A stretch of DNA of 64,000 bases from Dendrolimus kikuchii (lineage: Eukaryota; Arthropoda; Insecta; Lepidoptera; Lasiocampidae), in assembly GCA_019925095.2 (NCBI GenBank), contig CM034392.1, positions 20,130,387 to 20,194,386 of the forward strand. The letters run 5' to 3'. Shown here one piece after another: positions 1 to 11,461 of this stretch. How positions within the stretch are numbered: position 1 is the stretch's first letter; every line of letters begins with the position of its first letter. The notes under the pieces are model-generated. The model was not told the DNA's origin and did no database searches. It saw nothing but the letters and a program-made list of their open reading frames with translations. The translations under genes and the position numbers were made by a program.

Positions 1-886
1 TACCCGCACGCTACCTATAATTGATAGACATGGGCAACATTGCGATACGCCGCGCAATTGCGCTAGCTCAGTTGACTGCGTTGGAGTGTTAACACACTTA
101 TTCGGAATGTATTATAGTCTATATCCATATCCATGCACTCACTTCAGTATAGCTAAATTCAAAACGTTATTGTTTTTAACAAGAAACTACGGACCTTATG
201 TTTCGTACCATTTTTAGGAAAGTTTAATTTTATATTTTACTGTAGTTTACACGCTAGTTATATTTATTGTTAGTTGTGTGTGACATTTATTGAATGTTGT
301 TTGTGTCGGTGTATACCTTAAAAACTATTTATAATATTGTTTATTTCTAGGTTATAAACGCTAAATACTTATTCTAGTGTGGAGTGTATCTGTTACAATG
401 GTGTCATTATAGTGTGGTGACATAGTGTTTGTTGTGTGTGTTTCTTATGTCTATGGTATATGTACATTTTTTTTGTCATATATCTATTTTTAATTATGAC
501 TTATCTAACGCCGTGGTGTATTGTGCTATTTTTGTGTCCAGGTTTGTACTTTTATTTGTGTTGTGCAGTGTGAATATAAGATAAACGTGGTGATGATGCG
601 CGTTGGTGTGTATTCTTTGTGTGTTTTATGTTTCGGTATGGGTTGTTTGTTAATTGTTTGAATGGTTTGAATATTTGGTAAGATTATTTTGTTTATTTGT
701 TGGTGTTTGTTAACTTGGGTTGTGTGTATTTTTGTGTTGAAATGGTTTTGAAGTAAAAAAACGTTATATTTATGTAGATGAAGTTTTTATCACCTGGACT
801 TAACACCGCGTCGCCTGTGCTATTATGTTAATAGCCAGCAAACTTAAGGAACGGGTGGCGCACGCCATGCCGTATCTTTTATCATG
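1..886. other. Unassigned AT-rich flank
   Basis: No open frame, repeat copy or RNA gene is recognised here. From about 200 to 780 the plus strand is strikingly rich in T and G, with many short TTGTGTG runs, an uneven strand composition. It ends at the target site of the Foldback element. Confidence 0.6.
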
Positions 887-895
887 TCCTATGTC
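887..895 (+). repeat. Target-site duplication, left copy (TCCTATGTC)
   Basis: The nine bases TCCTATGTC directly precede the left terminus AGCTCTGTGAAG and recur directly after the right terminus at 4765-4773. Nine-base duplications are characteristic of Foldback and Mutator-like elements. Confidence 0.85.
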
Positions 896-1116
896 AGCTC
901 TGTGAAGTTGGCAACTCGAGTTGCGAATTTTTAAACCTACACTATCTCATTCGTTTGTCCATCGTTAGTCCACGTTTGCCCAGGAAAAATTTTCGTTTGC
1001 CCACCCTTGGTTCAAAAGTTATAAAAAAAACAAAAATTGTTTGTGAAGCTGGCACCTCCAATTGAGATTTTTTAACCAAACAATATATCATGTGTTAGCT
1101 CATCGTTAGTCGATGT

Positions 1117-2610
1117 TTGTCCAGGCAAAAGTTTCGTTTGCCCACCCTCAGATCAAAAGTTATTGAACAAAAACTTTTTTTTCTGAAAAAGTCATTTCGG
1201 TTCTTCCCATATTTTCGCGAGGTTTAGTGTTTATCACACTTGAATGGGCTACATCGTTAGCTCATCTAACGTACTCGATTGTCCAGGCAAAAATTTCGTT
1301 TGCCCACCCTCAGATCAAAAGTTATTGAACAAAAACTTTTTTCTGAAAAAGTAATTTCGGTTCTTCCCATATTTTCACGAGGTTTAGTGTTTATCACACT
1401 TGAATAGGCTATATCGTTAGCTCATCTAACGAACTCGATTGTCTAGGCAAAAGTTTTGTTTGCCCACCCTCAGATCAAAAGTTATTGAACAAAAACTTTT
1501 TTTTCTGAAAAAGTCATTTCGGTTCTTCCCATATTTTCGCGAGGTTTAGTGTTTATCACACTTGCATGGGCTACATCGTTAGCTCATGTAACGTACTCGA
1601 TTGTCCAGGCAAAAATTTCGTTTGCCCACCCTCAGATCAAAAGTTATTGAACAAAAACTTTTTTCTGAAAAAGTAATTTCGGTTCTTCCCATATTTTCAC
1701 GAGGTTTAGTGTTTATCACACTTGAATGGGCTATATCGTTAGCTCATCTAACGAACTCGATTGTCTAGGCAAAAGTTTCGTTTGCCCACCCTCAGATCAA
1801 AAGTTATTGAACAAAAACTTTTTTCTGAAAAAGTAATTTCGGTTCTTCCCATATTTTCGCGAGGTTTAGTGTTTATCACACTTGAATGGGCTATATCGTT
1901 AGCTCATCTAACGTACTCGATTGTCCAGGCAAAAGTTTCGTTTGCCCACCCTCAGATCAAAATTTATTGAACGGAAACGTTTTTTTTCTGAAAAAGTAAT
2001 TTTGGTTCTTCCCATATTTTCGCGAGGTTTAGTGTTTATCACACTTGAATGGGCTATATCGTTAGTTCATCTAACGAACTCGATTGTCCAAGCAAAAGTT
2101 TCGTTTGCCCACCCTCAGATCAAAAGTTATTGAACAAAAACTTTTTTTTCTGAAAAAGTAATTCCGGTTCTTCCCATATTTTCGCGAGGTTTAGTGTTTA
2201 TCACACTTGAATGGGCTATATCGTTAGCTCATCTAACGAACTCGATTGTCCAGGCAAAAGTTTCGTTTGCCCACCCTCAGATCAAAAGTTATTGAACAAA
2301 AACGTTTTTTTCTGAAAAAGTCATTTCGGTTCTTCCCATATTTTCGCGAGGTTTAGTGTTTATCACACTTGAATGGGCTACATCGTTATCTCATCTAACG
2401 TCCTCGATTGTCCAAGCAAAAGTTTAATTTGCCCACCCTCAGATCAAAAGTTATTGAAAAAAATTTTTTTTCTGAAAAAGTAATTTCGGTTCGGCCCATA
2501 TTTTCGAGAGATTTAGTGTTTATCACACTTGAATGGGCTATATCGTTAGCTCATCTAACGAACTCGATTGTCCAGGCAAAAGTTCGTTTACCCTGTCTTA
2601 GTTCAAAAGT
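1117..2610 (+). repeat. Left-arm tandem array, about 161 bp units
   Basis: The landmark TTGTCCAGGCAAAA or a close variant recurs at 1117, 1279, 1439, 1601, 1761, 1921, 2084, 2246, 2408 and 2568, giving spacings of 160-163 bp. Units carry point changes (TCTAGG for TCCAGG, A-run length changes). The first two units of the arm, 901-1165, are recognisable but more diverged. Confidence 0.9.
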
Positions 2611-3235
2611 TAATAAACAAACCGTCCAAAAGAAAGCCAGTGATGTACATCAAAGAACTAAAAAACGGTGTAAGTTATCAAAAAATTTAGAAAAAATAGA
2701 ATAGAACACATTCATATAGATTACAAGGGACCATGAAAATATTCAAAATGTCGGCCAATAAAGACAAAATATAATAATAATAATAATAATCGGCAGACAA
2801 ACACACATATTGTATATAAAATAAATAGTAAATGGTTTTCAGTCAGTTCTACCACTCACCGGCCGCTACCATGGCAGGCGTGCTTCGTTCGCTCGGCTCG
2901 TGCGGTTTAGTTTGAAGCTGACCTAACCTAACCAAAATCACCCATCACAATAATATTAGTGACAAAATAGGTGAGGTTATGTTTACCATAAATTAATATA
3001 CCTACTATTTAAAATACGTGTACCAGATATCTGAATAGCAACCAAACCGCGTTCTAATGTGTGTGATCAAGAGAATAAGGGTGGGAAAACCTATAGAGTT
3101 CTAAAAAAAGGATGGACAGATTTGATGACAAAAGAATTTTTCCTCGAGACAGAAGTGCCTTGCTCCTATATTTTCAAATGCAGTTAAGTCTATGATTCGC
3201 CAGAAGCTGAAGTTTTTTTGAAGATGTTGTACTTT
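2611..3235. other. Loop (spacer) of the Foldback element
   Basis: This is unique sequence between the arms. It holds an (AAT)n run near 2770-2790, a GC-rich patch at 2858-2920 and two and a half copies of the insect telomere-type motif (CCTAA) at 2925-2937. No open frame resembles a transposase. Confidence 0.6.
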
Positions 3236-4543
3236 TGAAACTTTTGCCTGGACAATCGAGTACATTAGATGAGCTAACGATATAGCCCATTCAAGTGTGA
3301 TAAACACTAAACCTCGCAAAAATATGGGAAGAACCGAAATGACTTTTTCAGAAAAAAAAGTTTTTGTTCAATAACTTTTGATCTGAGGGTGGGCAAACAA
3401 AACTTTTGCCTGGACAATCGAGTTCGTTAGATGAGCTAACGATATAGCCCATTCAAGTGTGATAAACACTAAACCTCGCGAAAATATGGGAAGAACCGGA
3501 ATTACTTTTTCAGAAAAAAGTTTTTGTTCAATAACTTTTGATCTGAGGGTGGGCAAACGAAACCTTTGCCTGGACAATCGAGTACGTTAGATGATTTAAC
3601 GATATAGCCCTTTCAAGTGTGATAAACACTAAATCTCGCGAAAATATGGGAAGAACCTAAATGACTTTTTCATAAAAAAAGTTTTTGTTCAATAACTTTT
3701 GATCTGAGGGTGGGCAAACGAAACTTTTGCCTGGACAATCGAGTACGTTAGATGAGCTAACGATATAGCCCATTCAAGTGTGATAAACACTAAACCTCGC
3801 GAAAATATGGGAAGAACCGAAATTACCTTTTCAGAAAAAAGTTTTTGTTCAATAACTTTTGATCTGAGGGTGGGCAAACGAAACTTTTGCTTGGACAATC
3901 GAGTACGTTAGATGAGCTAACGATATAGCCCATTCAAGTGTGATAAACACTAAACCTCGCGAAAATATGGGCCGAACCGTAATTACTTTTTCAAAAAAAA
4001 AAGCTTTTGTTCAATAACTTTTGATCTGAGGGTGGGCAAACGAAACTTTTGCTTGGACAATCGAGTTCGTTAGATGAACTAACGATATAGCCCATTCAAG
4101 TGTGATAAACACTAAACCTCGCGAAAATATGGGAAGAACCAAAATTACTTTTTCAGAAAAAAAACGTTTCCGTTCAATAACTTTTGATCTGAGGGTGGGC
4201 AAACGAAACTTTTGCCTGGACAATCGAGTTCGTTAGATGAGCTAACGATATAGCCCATTCAAGTGTGATAAACACTAAACCTCGCGAAAATATGGGAAGA
4301 ACCGCAATTACTTTTTCAGAAAAAAGTTTTTGTTCAATAACTTTTGATCTGAGGGTGGGCAAACGAAACTTTTGCCTAGACAATCGAGTTCGTTAGATGA
4401 GCTAACGATATAGCCTATTCAAGTGTGATAAACACTAAACCTCGCGAAAATATGGGAAGAACCGCAATTACTTTTTCAGAAAAAAGTTTTTGTTCAATAA
4501 CTTTTGATCTGAGGGTGGGCAAACGAAACTTTTGCCTGGACAA
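3236..4543 (-). repeat. Right-arm tandem array, about 161 bp units, inverted
   Basis: The reverse-complement landmark GGACAA or a variant recurs near 3251, 3412, 3573, 3733, 3893, 4055, 4218, 4378 and 4538. The units are the same family as the left arm but opposite in orientation, so a single strand could fold into a hairpin of more than 1.3 kb. Confidence 0.9.
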
Positions 4544-4764
4544 ACATCGACTAACGATGAGCTAACACATGATATATTGTTTGGTTAAAAAATCTCAATT
4601 GGAGGTGCCAGCTTCACAAACAATTTTTGTTTTTTTTATAACTTTTGAACCAAGGGTGGGCAAACGAAAATTTTTCCTGGGCAAACGTGGACTAACGATG
4701 GACAAACGAATGAGATAGTGTAGGTTTAAAAATTCGCAACTCGAGTTGCCAACTTCACAGAGCT

Positions 4765-4773
4765 TCCTATGTC
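4765..4773 (+). repeat. Target-site duplication, right copy (TCCTATGTC)
   Basis: This is an exact copy of 887-895, directly abutting the right terminus of the Foldback element. Confidence 0.85.
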
Positions 4774-5551
4774 ATCGTTCTGTTTTAAGTGAACTAAAAG
4801 AGCCAGAACGCATTAAGCTCAAGTCAAATCCAAATCAATTTATTGTCAAAAAATTCATACAGAAATAATGCTTGTATAGGTTTCCGCACTAGGACTAGCC
4901 TATATCGCGGGACATCAAGTACGTGTGTGTTTGATTTACAATTTTAATTCTCTAGAATTAAATTATTTTTGTAATAGATGTAATTTGTGTGCGTATGTGT
5001 ATATGTGCGTATATATCGGTGATAAAAATAGTCTGATGTATATATAACAAGGTTGATTTAAGTTAGTAAGATAAGTAATCTGCGCTTATGTTTCTAAATT
5101 GAAGCAATTATTCTGAGTAACACACGGCTAATATAATTGATAACCGTAGATCAAATACACCATACATAATATGTAATCTGTACAAGAAGTAACTTTTTAA
5201 TGGCATAATACTGCCGTTTTCATTGCTGTGTAATGTGCTTGTATTCGGCAAATAGAGCCGTTGGGTTGGCGAGAACTGTCATTAAATATTATTGGTCATT
5301 CCAAACAAGTGTCGATTGCAAATTAAGTAATCTTTTACAACTTTGATTAAGTTTTTACAGCCTTTATATTATAATATCTCGTTCATTTTTTCCTATTACC
5401 AAAAAAGGAGAATAAAATTAAATAGATATTCAAACTTAGCGAAGCTTATTTCTTCACCTTATACACACTGTATACAAGAGGTTACCTTATTTGGTACCAA
5501 CTTATATAAGCCCAAGCTTATTTTGGTCGCATATAAAATCAATTTTTCCGA
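4774..5551. other. Unassigned AT-rich DNA
   Basis: No gene is recognised. The stretch at 4800-4930 resembles the 3' untranslated end of a LINE read on the minus strand, but the match is too weak to name. Confidence 0.4.
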
Positions 5552-5813
5552 TATATAGATGAAATTTTTAAATGGGCGTTCAGGGCCAAATCCTAAGCTA
5601 TATGAAATAGTGAAAAACACTCAAACGAGTCCTCGATGTCGATTTTGATGAAAACCAAAGTGGTATCATTAGATTTCCAAAAAATCAAATATCTCTTGTC
5701 AGTAATCGAATTTCTGATTTTGAAAATTAAGCTCACCTGTATTATTATACCAAATCATCGTATAGCTTGTAAGGATTAATATATGTGAAGGAATGTCAAA
5801 CGCAAACTAAGGT

Positions 5814-6423
5814 AAAAAAGTTGATTTTTTTAATAAATAGGTTTATATTTTCAAATATTCATGGACTACCCTTTTTAACTTATCAAATATTTCGAAATAA
5901 TTTTCTTGTTGTTAAAAAGGTTTTTTTAAAACACATACTTACGAAAATTTTTGAATATGAAATTGAACAAGCGATTTAAATTTTAAAACAATGGATGCAA
6001 CAAATAATTATTATTTCGTGGTGCCTGGGGAGATCGAGGAGAAAAAATATTCTCAACGCACCCAATGCTTACCCATTGATTGGGTTATAATTAATTTATA
6101 TAACCTAAACATATTAACAATATAACAAATTTTATCATGTTAATATTTGATAAAACAAAGTCTGCATTTTACTACTCGAATGACCATGATGATGGCGCAA
6201 TTTAATTTTTTTTTTTTTTATATTGAATAGGTTCGCGTTTGACTGACATTGCACCTGACGTCAGGCGGAAATGCAGTCTAAGGTGGAGCACGCTTACCTA
6301 GAAGATACCTGTTCACGCGAAACTTAAAGACACCTAGATTATATTTTTCAGGAAAAACAGACGACGGTAAAGAGTTCAACAAAATATTTAATTAATGTAA
6401 TTAAAATAGAACATTTTTAAATT
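5814..6423. other. Interior of the inverted-repeat element
   Basis: This is AT-rich. The patch 6236-6400 (TTGCACCTGACGTCAGGCGG and following bases) looks like a worn 3' untranslated fragment of a lepidopteran LINE. That identification is from memory and weak. Confidence 0.35.
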
Positions 6424-6749
6424 ATCCGTGCAGGAACGGAAAAATAATACAATTTCCTGCGGCCGGGCGGCCTGTCGTAAGAGGCGACAAAACAACCCAC
6501 AGCCAGGTGGTAGGGCATTTGCCCGACTGGATGGCCACCACCCCTGGTCTAAAGTATGTCGCCATAACAACCTTGAGTTGTGTTCCGGCATTAGTGACCA
6601 GGTTCCAGTTTCCCTTAAGAGAGCAGCAGCGCATTTGTAGCACCTTTGGTGTTGCAAATGTCCATAGGCAATGGTAACCGCTTTCCATCGAGTGGGCCGT
6701 CTGCCTGTCTGCTGAACTCCAGCAATAAAAAAAAAATAAAAAAAAAATA
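6424..6749 (+). mobile_element. SINE-like retroposon, full-length copy 1
   Basis: It begins ATCCGTGCAGGAACGG, passes through CGTAAGAGGCGAC and GACCAGGTTCCAG, and ends GCTGAACTCC-AGCAATAAA plus an A-rich tail. The fixed 5' start, about 320 bp length, AATAAA and A tail recur in other copies in this window. A weak B-box-like GGTTCCAGT occurs, but no convincing tRNA head. The last 90 or so bases match the 3' tail of the LINE at 35.7-36.4 kb. The 110 aa frame on the opposite strand is a shadow. Confidence 0.75.
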
Positions 6750-7076
6750 ACCATTCTCCTTAGATTGCTGTTTTAGATTCCTTCACATAAATTGACCGTT
6801 ATAAACTACACTATGATTTGATATAATAATACAGGATTTACTTTTTCAAAATCTACCTATTTGATTCTTGGCTAGAATATTTTTTTATATAATGTAATGA
6901 TACCACTATAATTTTCGTCAAATTCGTTCTCAGACTCTGTTGAGTGTTTTTCGCTATTTCCTATAGTTCAGCATTTGACCCTGAAGGCCCACTTGAAAAA
7001 TTCACCTGTATATCCCACTTGAACAATATAGCGGTATACCGTCTTTTTCCCTGAAATAAAATTTGAGTAAAGCAGT

Positions 7077-7325
7077 TTTTTTATTGCTTAAGTTCAGCAA
7101 CAGACAGACGGCCACCTGATGGAAAGTGGTTACCATCGCCTATGAACATTTGCAACACCTAAAGTGCAACAAATGCGCTGCTGCTCTTAAGGGGTGCTGG
7201 AACCTCGCCACCAATTCCCGGAACGTAACTCAAGGTTGTTATGGCGGCATACCCTAGACCAGGGTTGTTAGCTATCCAGACGGGCAAATACCCTACCACC
7301 AGCTGTGACTTGTTTTGCCGTGTAT
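7077..7325 (-). mobile_element. SINE-like retroposon, 5'-truncated copy 2
   Basis: The same family as 6424-6749, in reverse. A T run and TTATTGC lead into CAGACGGCC, GTTACCATCGCCTATG and CCCTACCACC. The GTCGCCTCTTACGACAGG portion is missing or scrambled. Confidence 0.7.
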
Positions 7326-7842
7326 TACGCTGATATATTTTTTAAATTACTTTACTGTTTTATAATAAAGAAAATTAATTCATAAAAGCAGTATGTGTGG
7401 CCTTTCGTGACTTGTAAAGCTATTTACTACAATTTTAACTCAAACAATGTACAATAAAAGGATTGAACAAAATATCGCGGTCATAAAAGCTCTTTCTTTT
7501 TTATTCACCAACAAATGTTTATCCGTTTTGAGCTTTTATTGAAAAGGGTCTATGGCGAATAAATTTCATCGTGATCCTTCAATTCTTCCGGTGCCTGCTT
7601 GCAATTGTTCGGGGCCCACGCCACCCGCGGCGGTTTGCTCCCTCAAATTGAAAGGCCAGGCTGCGTTACGAATACGAAATTATTCTTTTCATGGGACCGA
7701 TTATGCGGAAAACATTTTTTGTGACTAAATATACTTGTATATTAACATTATAATATATGTTGTGACGAAGGTAAGCTACTTCATTTGCAAAGAAAACATC
7801 TTGATTGATAAGCAGCATTATAGACACCCGTCTATAATGTTA
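7326..7842. other. Unassigned; GC-richer island at 7555-7700
   Basis: No frame is recognised. The block 7555-7700 (around GGGGCCCACGCCACCCGCGG) is much richer in G and C than its surroundings and is not repeated elsewhere in the window, so it may be a conserved non-coding segment. Confidence 0.35.
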
Positions 7843-8068
7843 CTGCTACATTTGGGATAACGTTAGTGACCATTTCACGCAGATGTAACGATGATTTTCA
7901 CGAAATTAGCATACATTGTTATTGATTGTTACTGAGGTTAACAACATTGATAGATAACTTACCTATATACACTAATGCAGCTAATTATTAACAGCCATAT
8001 TTTTAACGCTATAAACAAGACGCATTTGGCGACAGTCACTAACACTAACATTATTCCAGATAGAGCAG
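7843..8068 (-). mobile_element. MITE family A, copy 1
   Basis: The ends CTGCTACATTTGGGATAACG and (reverse-complemented) CTGCTCTATCTGGAATAATG form imperfect terminal inverted repeats. The interior (TGCGTCTTGTTTATAGCG on the minus strand, CGCAGATGTAACG on the plus) aligns with the copies at 11.25 and 55.46 kb. There is no coding capacity. Confidence 0.7.
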
Positions 8069-8254
8069 GGACATAATAGGACATGAAAAATGTTCAATTT
8101 ACAGATATTATCTATTTCTATAATTCACTCACAGTCACTCTTGTATTTTTGTATTCAGTAGTTTAAGCGCATTTGCATGAAATAGTCAACTGAATATTTG
8201 CACTGTATGAATTAAGAAATTAAGCTCAATAATATATCTGTCTATAATATAAGA
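8069..8254. other. Unassigned AT-rich DNA
   Basis: No gene or repeat copy is recognised. Confidence 0.5.
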
Positions 8255-8868
8255 AAAACTTTATTTCAGAAACACATGTCATTTCTATATACACATATTT
8301 ACAACATTATATTAAAAAATTTTGTCATTAAAAACTAATTACTAGAATAGTAATAGTAGTAGCCGCGTCATTATTTAAAGATCCGAATCAATCCCCGAAT
8401 CAAAAGAACATATATACAAAAATCATGTTATAAATTGACTCAGCCGCCGGGCCTCGAGGCAGGTACAAACAAACTCACTTATATTTAATTGGGTGTATCT
8501 GTGTAGCAGCGACGAGTCGCATCTATCTGCAAAAACTTTGAGCATGCTGATGGTGCTGTCACGGACGCGGGCCAATAGGGATGCGCATCTCTTTCTTATG
8601 GTTGCCGCAAAGTCATCGATTCGCGCTTCTACCAACATCCCTGACGCGCTGCACCGCCGCGACAGCCCCAACAACGCTCTCAGCCCTTTACTACACTGGA
8701 TACGTAGGTCACTATATGTCCTTTGCGTATAATTGACCCATAAGCTCCACGTATAGAAGGATTGACAGTATGCTTGAAAAAGCGTCTTCTTAACTTCTCG
8801 CGTACAACGTGCGAAACTGCGAGCCAGCAGGTAAGATGTCGAATAACTCTGGCACAGCAATAAGCTGA
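8255..8868 (-). pseudogene. Non-LTR reverse transcriptase, C-terminal end with 3' UTR
   Basis: A 145-residue open frame (8423-8860) carries the pattern LARSFARCTREVKKTLFQAY, then FYTWSLWVNYTQRTYSDLR, LLGLSRRCSASGM and MRKRCASLLARVRDS-like residues. From memory this is the C-terminal tail of a jockey-like LINE polyprotein downstream of the catalytic domain, so this is a 5'-truncated insertion. Downstream on the same strand, AATAAAG at about 8258 could be its polyadenylation signal. The block is far richer in G and C than its flanks. There is no stop in the remaining frame, suggesting moderate age, but nothing upstream of the tail survives, so it cannot work alone. Confidence 0.7.
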
Positions 8869-10087
8869 GTTCAAACCTTGTTTACTGTAAATGAGGCTTA
8901 CAAATTATTAACCATATAAACAAGATGTTTTTCTTGCTACTTACAACCTAGTAAGTCTACTTACAAGTGACTAAATGGTAGTCTATGAACCTGTCGCTCA
9001 CACGACAGTAAACAAACGAAAGAAGAAAGAAAAATACTTTATTTGAAGAATGGAACGATCAGCCTTATTGCGCTGATGTTAGACTACTGAAGATTACAAT
9101 ATGCAATGAGATACGTTGAACAGTGAATCTAGAACAAACTGAACTTTTTCTCTTGATGTGAACCTAGACGACAGACTGCATAAAAATTCATATTAGTCTT
9201 TTTATTGTCTCCGCAAGCCGATATTTTTCTTTATTCGCGTGATAGTTCTGTTCGTCCTTATGTTTATAAAACCAAGTTAAAACTTTTGTACATTGTAATT
9301 TTCTAGTGCAGTCTTTAGTGGTACTACAGTAATAAAAGCTCGTCCATTGCTAAACAGAATTAAGCTGGGTATACACAGGTAAATTAAAGGACATACATGG
9401 TAGAGTACTAATTACCTATCCTATTAATTAAACCAACGAAAACAGTTTTATTAGTGTACTAAAACCTTTCAGGGGTTGATAAGTCACATTTGCTAGTGTT
9501 TACTGTACTGGTCATTCAGACTATGTAAGTTATAAACGGGACCTAACTATGTATAGTATGGATATTAAGACTATATATAACTCATACCACAAGCATATGT
9601 TGTTTAGCTTGGGAATATACAAGACGTTTATATTCTACCCAATGATTTAAACAACGTAAAGACAGTCTTTTTGGCGGGACTGAAAGGAGATGTTGTGCTG
9701 TCCAGTTTCATTTTCTAAAAATGTGTAGAATTACTCTGAAATGAACAATAATTGTAGGATATTGATAGTTTTTGAGTAGTAATTTATGTGTTTTTTTGAG
9801 AAATGTGAACTGTATAGTCAAATGTGGCCTTTCGAGTTGTCACAAGAACTCCGTTGAATGGCTTTAGTTGATAAGCTACAGTTCAGCTTAAGAAAATGAA
9901 GAAACCATATTGTAATCTAAGATCTGGCTTAAAGGCCTAGCTGCCAAGCCATAAACCTAAATAATAAACGTAAAGACAGTTACTTGATCAAAAAGGGTAA
10001 AGTACTGTCAAATAGTAGAGCAGTAAGCCAGTTGAAACTACTCTGTATATATATACAACTCTTATATATCTAGCTGTAGTAGCATAT
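8869..10087. other. Unassigned AT-rich DNA
   Basis: No credible frame. The segment 9025-9100 (ATACTTTATTTGAAG and following bases) resembles a reversed LINE 3' end, but cannot be assigned. Confidence 0.45.
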
Positions 10088-10211
10088 GACAAGAGTTATG
10101 AATGTCAAAGAAGCAAGTGAGATCTGTAAGAATAAGCCTAAATGGCGCTCTGTTGTTCGTGCCTACCCCGCAAGGGAACTGGCGCGAAGTTATGTATGTA
10201 TGTATGTATGT
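10088..10211 (+). mobile_element. Short interspersed repeat ending in (TATG)n, copy 1
   Basis: GACAAGAGTTATGAATGTCA through GGCGCTCTGTTGTTCGTGCC and CAAGGGAACTGGCG ends in TATGTATGTATG. Six copies occur in this window, always with the tetranucleotide tail. It resembles the microsatellite-associated interspersed elements known from Lepidoptera (from memory). Confidence 0.7.
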
Positions 10212-11246
10212 AGTAGCATATTGTAATTATACTGTAATAAATTGAATAGGACTACAATGATTACTAAGTGCTACAAAAATACGATTTTTACCCTAAACAT
10301 TCAGATCCACTAAAAAGATATGCATTTCTCTAATTATAATAATGGCTTACCATGAAAACTTTAAATCTCTCGCCTAAAAATTTGCTTTTTTGAGTCAATA
10401 CCCTTTTCGTTTAGACCAACGAAATTATCTTCAAGTTTACTAGCCGAAAAGTGAGACCGAAAAATCACTTTAGAATTCCTTTTAATTCTGTTGAAACTTA
10501 GTATTAACATTGAACTTAGTATTCTTCTATCATAGGATTTTTTTATTATTTTACACTCGGTCGTCTCCAGTATCGCTGGAGGTTGCCTTGCAGAATGGCA
10601 TGTTAGTATATTCAATCTGACTCAACTTATCACTGTAAAAAAATATATATGTACATTTTGCCTAATTTACAACAGAGGAACTTACAACATAGTATTGCTT
10701 TCACCAAGTTATTCAAATTACTAATTAAGTATAAACTTATTTTTCTTAAATCATCTTAAAAAATTGTGTAAGTATTATATACTTGAAACAAGCTCAAATT
10801 AATAACAATTAGTCTTCCATTATTTATCACTATTCATCAACAATTATTCTGACATAGTATTAATAATAGATTATTTCCAAATACGAGTAAGTACATTAAT
10901 TACCTAGTGTTCTATAATTCATATTTATACCGTACCACACCGGTAGGTCATTTTACGGCTCGTGCGACCTGCATCATGTTATTTCGCACCATTTCCTTCA
11001 GCGGCCATGTTTTTCACGAGCTTACATAATCCGGCCGGATCCCGAGCTATGCTACCAGCCAATTTTGTACAAATCGATAGACTATAATCTCGTTTAAATC
11101 GGCGGCTTACGGATTCGCGTTACTCGATGTAATCGCGATTTTGACAGATAATAACGGCATGACGTAAATTTTTTCTTGCTTAGTTGGCGTTTGGTGAATT
11201 ATATGTTTTTCGTTTTTGGACAAAGTATTACATTTATTGTTCGGGA
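10212..11246. other. Unassigned; single-copy GC-richer island at 10930-11170
   Basis: The 84 aa frame on the minus strand near 10361-10615 has no recognisable features. The island at 10930-11170 (around CGGCCGGATCCCGAGC) is not repeated in the window and is a candidate conserved non-coding element. Confidence 0.35.
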
Positions 11247-11461
11247 TTCATCTGAGATAATGTTATAGTTATTAACAGTGGCCATTAAAAATAACGCCGT
11301 TAACGAATAGTTACATTAATGTACAACTTACGTTATCTATCAATATTTAACCGTCATTCACAATTAATAACAACATTGCATCTGAAAATACTCATTAAAT
11401 CCATCGCTACACGTTACATCTGCGGGAAACAGTCAATAACTATAACATTATCCCAGATGAA
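11247..11461 (+). mobile_element. MITE family A, copy 2
   Basis: The terminal inverted repeats TTCATCTGAGATAATGTTAT and TTCATCTGGGATAATGTTAT (second from the right end, reverse-complemented) extend for about 28 bases with few mismatches. The 215 bp interior is non-coding and aligns in inverse orientation with 7843-8068. No clear target duplication is seen. Confidence 0.75.

Larger units (their letters stand above)
896..4764. mobile_element. Foldback-type element with long inverted arms made of tandem repeats
   Basis: The element starts AGCTCTGTGAAGTTGG and ends with the exact reverse complement, flanked by 9 bp direct repeats. Each arm starts with two diverged terminal units (896-1165, mirrored at 4500-4764, which look identical by eye). 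The arm then runs through 160-163 bp units, about nine on the left and eight on the right, in opposite orientation. The loop (about 2610-3240) has no transposase frame, so the copy is non-autonomous. This architecture matches Drosophila FB elements in principle (established knowledge), but the unit length and sequence are not ones I recognise. The short frames repeated in each unit start with TTG and merely mirror the repeat. Confidence 0.85.
5552..7013. mobile_element. Inverted-repeat element with 255-262 bp arms
   Basis: The stretch 5552-5813 is mirrored by the reverse complement of 6759-7013. Shared landmarks in order are TTCAGGG, CAAATGCT-like, AAAAACACTCAA, GTGGTATCATTA, CTGTATTATTAT, ATCAAATCAT and ATGTGAAGGAAT. 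The arms have drifted visibly, so the element is older than the Foldback copy. The interior has no transposase frame. It holds AT-rich DNA, a LINE 3'-end-like patch (6236-6400) and a SINE (6424-6749) ending directly against the right arm. Confidence 0.7.

Noticed and set aside
2925..2937. Telomeric repeat
   Set aside because: There are only about two and a half CCTAA units, too short to indicate a telomere or a TTAGG-specific element.
1761..4383. Repeated 69-70 residue frames in the Foldback arms
   Set aside because: They start with TTG, shift phase between units because unit length is not a multiple of three, and exist only because the DNA repeats. No protein similarity is recognised.
1117..4543. 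CRISPR array
   Set aside because: The units are continuous 161 bp repeats with no spacers, arranged as inverted arms in a eukaryotic context.
6388..6754. Frames of 70-110 residues in the SINE copies (also at 31166-31646, 41790-42053 and 53079-53441)
   Set aside because: They run across SINE boundaries and appear on either strand, so they are shadows of the retroposon.
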